Below are positions 59,201-64,000 of a stretch of DNA of 64,000 nucleotides, piece by piece (position 1 is the stretch's first letter; the number at the start of each line of letters is the position of its first letter). Origin of the DNA: Eutrigla gurnardus (lineage: Eukaryota > Chordata > Actinopteri > Perciformes > Triglidae); the NCBI GenBank assembly GCA_963514095.1, contig OY741271.1:12266772-12330771 (forward strand), read 5' to 3'. The notes under the pieces are model-generated. The model saw nothing but the letters and a program-made list of their open reading frames with translations, ran no database searches and was not told the origin of the DNA. A program made the position numbers and the translations under genes.

Positions 59201-59210
59201 CATCTGTGAG
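56201..59210. other. Region with weak exon-like signals on the - strand, no supported gene
   Basis: Possible exon fragments on the - strand are 57151-57209 (acceptor ttttgttggaag, donor CACAG|GTAAAG, encoding PKDKPEKSSVHKYRIYSGH) and a block ending with donor CAG|GTGAAA near 56430. Their phases do not join into one frame and no protein family is recognised. A dispersed repeat copy lies at 58585-58790 (CTGTAATTATTATCTGATCA, then GTTTGGACTGTTGATTTAGT). Confidence 0.3.
58585..58790 (+). repeat. Dispersed repeat copy (GCTGCAACTAACGATTATT family)
   Basis: It begins AGGGCTGTAATTATTATCTG and has the internal landmark GGACTGTTGATTTAGTAAAA, parallel to GGACTGTTGGTCTGATAAAA in the copy at 31946-32248. 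Confidence 0.5.
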
Positions 59211-59214
59211 GATA

Positions 59215-60140
59215 GAATATAATAGAATAAATCTTTATTGTCCACCAGGATGGAAAATGACCTTTGGCTCACCATAACATAAAACAGACAGACATATCTC
59301 AGAGACATATGACAGACAGCAGCACAGACAAGGCAGAATATGGTTAAAAAGGTTAAAAGCTAGAAATGAAATAATAAATAATAAGTAGCAGTTCATGTCA
59401 TTTCTGTGGATTATTCACTTTGTTGAGTTAAAAAGACTAACAGCATTGGGGTTTTCAGCCAGAGGAGCCCTACAACGTCTCCCAGACTTCAGAAGTTCAA
59501 ACTGGCTAGAAAGAGGGTGGGAAGCATCTGCTTCTATCCTTCTTTTTCCTCCTCAGCCTCTCAAGGTTTGTCAGCTGTTTTTGTGGTTTGCCCACTCTTT
59601 TGCTTGCCATTGACACAACCCTGTTCAGTTTAGTTGTACATTTACAGCTTAAGTGTCCAAACCAAGCAGGGAGATGGAATGTTAATATTCTCAATATGTG
59701 TAGTGTACAGTTCAAGGATCTGCGAGCTAACACTAAGACAGCTCAGTCTTCTAAGAAGGCTAGTCTCTGTGAACATTTTTAAAAAATGTACTCTGTGTTT
59801 TCAGAGAAGCTCAGCTGACAGTCAAGGAATGTGCCAAGAAAGTTTGCACAGTTTCAACACATTGGTCATTGAGTGAGACTGGCTCTATATTCAGGTCTTG
59901 CTTTTTACAAAAAAGCAGCTCCTTTGTTTTCGACACATTTATCTCTAACTGACTATTATCACACCATGCTTCAAGGGCTTTCACATGGGCAAGGTAGGGG
60001 ACCTCACCAGATGGGACATGTTTCTGTAAAAGGCCAACTAAGGCCATATCATCAGCATATTTGATCAGTTTAACTGTGTCGTTATTAAAAGCAAAATCAT
60101 TTGTAAATAAGGAAAAGAAAAAAGAAAACATTACCTTGTA
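59215..60140 (-). mobile_element. 5'-truncated Rex1/L2-like (CR1-group) LINE
   Basis: The - strand carries the C-terminal half of a non-LTR reverse transcriptase followed by a short 3' end with AATAAAGATTTATTCTATT. The catalytic YADD box is present (LIKYADDMALVGLL, about 60040-60080). It is followed by the LE.W...S.LEINV.KTKEL segment and, after a one-base frameshift near 59840, by LGTFLDCQLSFSENTEYIFK, LRRLS..SVSSQILELYTTH and KLNRVVSMASKRVGKPQ. This order is typical of Rex1/L2-type elements of fish. Confidence 0.88.
59300..60131 (-). pseudogene. LINE reverse transcriptase, C-terminal half, frameshifted
   Basis: This is the coding remnant of the LINE above. It keeps the YADD active-site box but lacks the endonuclease and the N-terminal palm and finger blocks. 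At least one frameshift (about 59840) and several stops after 59530 show that it is inactive. Confidence 0.8.
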
Positions 60141-60192
60141 ATGAACCAGCTTTTTATGTGAGCAACTTTTTCATTATTGCTCCATCAACATA

Positions 60193-61111
60193 CACTATAT
60201 TGCCAAAAGTATTCACTCACCCATCCAAACTTCCATGGCCATGGGTGTATAAAAGCAGCACCTTGGCACGCAGACTGTTTCTACAAACATTTGTGAAAGA
60301 ATGGGTCGCTCTCAGGAGCTCAGTGAATTCCAGCGTGGTACTGTGATAGGATGCCATCTGTGCAACAAGTCCAGTCGTAGAATTTCCTCACTCCTAAATA
60401 ATCCACAGTCAACTGTCAGTGGGATTATAACAAAGTGGAAGCGATTGGGAACGACAGTAACTCAGCCAAGAAGTGGTAGGCCACGTAACATGACGGAGCG
60501 GGGTCAGCGGATACTGAGGCACATAGTGCACAGAGGTCACCAACTTTCTGCAGAGTCAATCATTACAGACCCCCAAACTTCATGTGGCCTTCAGATTAGC
60601 TCAAGAACAGCAAAGAGAGCTTCATGGAATGTGTTTCCATGGCGATCAGCTGCATCCAAGCCATACATCAGCAAGTGCAATGCAAAGCGTCGGATGCCGT
60701 GGTGTAAAGCATGTCACCACTGGACTCTAGAGCAGTGGAGACGCCTTCTCTGGAGTGAAGAAGACATGGATGATGAGAGAGTTTGGTGTGGATCAACTTG
60801 ACTGGCCTGCACAGAGTCCTGACCTCAACCTGAAAGAACACCTTTGGGATGAATTAGAGTGGAGACTGAGAGCCAGGCCTTCCCGTCCAACATCAGTGTG
60901 TGACCTCACAAATGCGCTTCTGGAAGAATGGTCAAAAAGTCCCATAAACACACTCCTAAACCTTGTGGAAAGCCTTCCAGAAGAGTTGAAGCTGTTATAG
61001 CTGCAAAGGGTGGACTGACGTCATATTAAACCCTATGGATTAAGAATGTGATGTCACTTAAATTCATATGCGAGTCAAGGCAGGTGAGCGAATACTTTTG
61101 GCGATATAGTG
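60193..61111 (+). mobile_element. Internally deleted Tc1-like transposon, 919 bp
   Basis: The left end is CACTATATTGCCAAAAGTAT and the right end, reversed, is CACTATATCGCCAAAAGTAT. TA dinucleotides flank both ends (60191-60192 and 61112-61113). An intact relative would be expected to be about 1.2 kb or more; the missing part is the middle of the transposase. The element sits about 50 bp from the Rex1/L2-like LINE fragment. Confidence 0.93.
60301..61000 (+). pseudogene. Tc1-like transposase with internal deletion
   Basis: The N-terminus is well preserved: MGRSQELSEFQRGTVIGCHL, a paired-like helix-turn-helix ending RISSLLNNPQSTVSGIITKW, and the GRPR-type linker (PRSGRPRNMTERGQR). After W..LLWSEED (normally WSDES) at about 60748-60765 the sequence jumps to DQLDWPAQSPDLNLKEHLWD (60795-60855) in another frame. 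It then runs to the normal C-terminus (LPEELKLL, stop 60998-61000). Roughly 90 codons, including the second catalytic Asp, are missing, and the first catalytic Asp appears as Glu. The product would be inactive. Confidence 0.92.
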
Positions 61112-61200
61112 TATATCCTGGCAAAAAGCAGACTCACCACTAGAGGGTGGTAAAATCACACAAATGGTGACACTTAAGGAAACTCCTCTGCATGCTTTTC

Positions 61201-61206
61201 TTTATT
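61201..61206 (-). terminator. Poly(A) signal for the unidentified - strand gene
   Basis: A - strand AATAAA in the context gtcAATAAAgaaaag lies about 210 bases beyond the stop codon of the exon at 61413-61536. Confidence 0.5.
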
Positions 61207-61412
61207 GACAGTTGCATAACAATTCATTTTCTTTACATAAAGTGTTTAAAGAGACTCATTTCCCAACATTGATATCCCATAAACCACCCCTGCTTAGTAT
61301 TCACGCTCGTTCACTCCTTTTTGAACTAGGCCAAAACCAAATAAAAAAAACCCAAACATGTTTCTCCACAAGATGACATTTATAACCGCCGACCCCGGCT
61401 GCCTCCTCCTAC

Positions 61413-61536
61413 TCACGCTCGAAGCTGATTTTTCTTCAAAATAGTGCTATTAGTAGCAGGGAATGTGGGCTCACGCTTTCTCCTCTCCAAAGTGTCTTTC
61501 ATCTCGGCTCCCTCTGGTATCTTTTTCCTCAGTAAG
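61413..61536 (-). CDS. Terminal coding exon of an unrecognised gene
   Basis: A good acceptor (tgtttttactcaactgactccag, ending 61537) is followed by a frame entered with one base. It encodes LLRKKIPEGAEMKDTLERRK and 20 further residues ending STILKKNQLRA, with TGA at 61413-61415. The 40 residues are highly charged (many K, R, E), with a predicted helical MKDTLERRKRE stretch, like a cytoplasmic C-terminal tail. A poly(A) signal follows 210 bases later. The upstream exons would lie to the right, mostly beyond the window; no second exon with a matching phase was found between 61540 and 64000. I do not recognise the family. Confidence 0.45.
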
Positions 61537-64000
61537 CTGGAGTCAGTTGAGTAAAAACACAACTGGGAACAGCAAGAAGAGTGAGTGAGTATGATCCCCA
61601 CCGCCTAAAATAAGATGCTCCCAAATAACAGCCAATGGCCAGCGTGGATCATCATTAATCACGCGTAGGTGTTGTCATCAGGGGGGGAGACGAGGAGGTC
61701 AGAGGAAAGAAGTGAAGGGGGGAAGCAGGTGGGGAGAGGAGGGTGAGGGAGGGGTGAGGCGGATGAATGGATGCAGTGTAGTCCCACTGGCAGCATATAC
61801 AAACAGCCTGAATTGCTTTCAGTGGCCGTGCTTTGCACAGCGATGCCTCTGTGGGGTTACGGACGCACATCTGTATGGATGGGACGCCGTCTGACTATCA
61901 GGCAATTTAAACCTGCGTGAATGGGAATCTGGGCTTGTTCAGTGGACCGTGTTCACGAGGAGTTTCAGGACAGTTTGCCTCCTTCTTGTAAGGCTTTACG
62001 GGGATGAGCAAGCCGCGCGAACATAAAAATGGAATTGAGGCGACAGTAAAAAAGTTTAATCTGATTTCACTGCCAAATAATCCAGCGGTGGCGTTCGAAT
62101 ATGTAAAGGCGTGCATCCAAGCTTGTGTTAGAGTCAGACCCCCTAATCCAGTTTATGTACACTGAGCCACAGTGTTGCAGGGCGGTGGAAGCAGGGATGG
62201 GCATAATATCTATGGATGCTTTCAATGCGAGTGGAAGAACTAAAGCCTAAGAAACTATACGCTCTCTCTATCTCTCTCTATAACTGTACTATACCGGATA
62301 AAGCTGGCAAACGCTGTTGGAAACTTTGCTCTCCAGCCTCCAAATAGAGCCTTTTCCTGTCTGATTCCATCCTCCTAAAGCCGTTTACGAGATTGAGAGA
62401 AGGACAGAGAGGGATAGTGAGAGAGGATTAAAAAAGAAGGAAGGAGAAGGAGCAATAGATAGTTCTGTCTCCTGGACCGGTAGTGTGGAACGACGTAATC
62501 CCAGATTTTTATGGCTGTTGTTTTTCCTGAAAAGCTTTTGGATTATGAGTGGCTGCTGCGTTATAACGCCTATATCTCATTGTGCCCGGGAGATTATAAA
62601 AGGCGACCTCGCGGCCCTGCTGCTCAGATGAGTGGAGCCGAGAGGTCAAGACACCAGGCGAGGAGAGGATGTCTTTTTAGTCTCTCTAAGGATCGGTTTC
62701 AAAATGAAAACAAATGTCTCTATACCTCCTCGTAGATACTCAGACGTCTCTCCCTGTGTCTTTATTGTTCCCTGTGGTGTGAATGAGAAGGCAGAGAATT
62801 TATTTGCATCGCCACGTGAACCTGTGCCATCATCTTCACCACTGAATATTTTAAAAAGCCACGGAAACCAGTCTCTCGTTGCACCCAGAGAGCTCTCCAG
62901 CTGGTGCGCATATCACCCTCCACGTATGGGATGACTGGCTCCCGTCACACACGGATATCTGATAAGTTTGAGGTCCTCCAGAGGGACCTGCTGTATGTGT
63001 GACAAAAACCTGTGAAACTGCACTCCTTATCAACAGGTAGGAGTGTTTGTTCTCTCCTCCTCGCACTGCCAAACATCACACTACTAGCTTGGCAGTCAAT
63101 GCAAATATTGGTCAAACGGGCAACAAGGACACAAGAAATAATGTTTGTCTGTGCCAGCTGAGGACAGTCCATTTCCGTGGAGGTGTCCCTGGTGTGCTCC
63201 TCTTGAGTCCATGTTTGTGTAAAGCCTGGCGAAGCGTGAAGGAGTGACATTTCGAGAACACGGCAGAGCGGCACATCAAGTAGTGACACGATTCTCTTCA
63301 TATACACCTTGCTGTGTTTGTCAAAGTCAGCTGGGTGTGAGGGAACCAGCAGGTCCTCGAGCCAACGTGCGTGAGCATCCGGACAGTTTCTATTTGAGAA
63401 AGGCCTTTGAGATCAGTGTGGGTAACAGAGGAAGATATAAAGGAGTCATTATGTCCTCATGAGAATTGTATTGCAAAGTAACTTAGTGGACGAACTAAAC
63501 CACAACATGTTACAGTGGATCCAATGATTGTGTGTGTGAGGGTGTTTTTATCTTTCTTCTTTACAGCCCACATTCACACTCACATTCGCTGCTGTCATCA
63601 ACGCTGTTCTCAGCCACATGAGGCAGCTGTTTCCAGTGAAACTCCACCATACACTACCTGCCCAGCAGCACACAGCAGCACACATAGTAAGCAGCTAGCC
63701 GGGGAACACATCAGAGGCTTCAGCTGTGAAAGAACCAGAGGCCAAAACAGAGCTAATGGACAGTAACTTCCATTTTCTTAAGGTCTGCAAGACAAGTTTT
63801 TGCCAACATGTTTTGCCATAATACCTTAATACAGTCAACATGTGACAACATTGGGGTTACAGCTTGTTCTGCCACCAATCAACGCTGCTTGAAAAGCATC
63901 AAAAAGCTTTCACCCACTGTCTCCTCCAGGGTTATGGGTGCAGTGGCAAGAAGGCGAGCAGGTGTTTGCATCATAGATGTTCTTCTCCAAGCTCTTCCCG
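61537..64000. other. Presumed intron or intergenic DNA to the window edge
   Basis: It contains purine-rich sequence (61680-61765), a possible repeat end GGGATGGGCATAATATC (62195), and unique-looking sequence (62230-62640). Open frames such as 62945-63307 (-) lack family resemblance. A + strand acceptor-like tract (cactgtctcctccag, ending about 63929) occurs near the edge, but the following sequence cannot be judged because the window ends. Confidence 0.3.

Noticed and set aside
63880..64000. Possible exon at the right edge of the window
   Set aside because: The acceptor-like tract is present but the sequence is cut off, so frame and donor cannot be tested.

Overview
The window is nuclear DNA of a vertebrate, most likely a teleost fish. 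Its genes are split by long introns with GT-AG style splice sites, coding density is very low, and microsatellites and fish-type transposons are abundant (Tc1/mariner, hAT, Rex1/L2-like and L1/Tx1-like LINEs). There are no operons, CRISPR arrays or other prokaryotic systems. Three genes can be named with confidence. All other coding signal is transposon-derived, or belongs to single exons that I cannot identify.

Left part (1-5 kb): the last two coding exons of an ARFGEF1/2-type (BIG) Sec7 guanine-nucleotide exchange factor on the + strand, with a 3'UTR ending at a poly(A) signal near 4.88 kb. The intron between these exons appears to use a GC donor. About 0.6-1.2 kb downstream lies a GC-richer promoter-like stretch with candidate 5' splice donors. 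I read it as the start of bcl2l1 (Bcl-xL).

Middle (5-34 kb): bcl2l1 on the + strand. The coding exons are 10607-11161 and 30070-30213, separated by an 18.9-kb intron in the BH2 region. They give a complete 232-residue Bcl-xL with BH4, BH3, BH1, BH2 and a C-terminal membrane anchor. The intron holds microsatellites and repeat copies, with no convincing nested gene. bcl2l1 converges on cox4i2 (- strand, coding exons 34893-35026, 35452-35583, 36029-36193 and 37601-37700), which encodes a complete 176-residue cytochrome c oxidase subunit 4 isoform 2. From general knowledge, BCL2L1 and COX4I2 are also convergent neighbours in mammals, so this is conserved microsynteny.

Right part (38-64 kb): mostly a transposon graveyard. 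It holds a 516-bp hAT-type MITE, a 5'-truncated L1/Tx1-like LINE, a complete but dead hAT transposon of about 2.2 kb carrying a nested 187-bp MITE, a 1.2-kb Tc1/mariner element nested in an older repeat, a Rex1/L2-like LINE fragment, and an internally deleted Tc1 element. Most of these were delimited from the sequence by terminal repeats and target-site duplications. One credible terminal coding exon of an unrecognised - strand gene lies at 61413-61536 with its own poly(A) signal. A lone exon-like block lies at 52867-52965 (-).

The named genes share no pathway in the way an operon would. One acts in Golgi/endosomal ARF activation, one in mitochondrial apoptosis control and one in the respiratory chain. 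I found no previously undescribed molecular system. The most informative observations are the nested transposon insertions with intact target-site duplications, the GC-AG intron, and the unidentified terminal exon.
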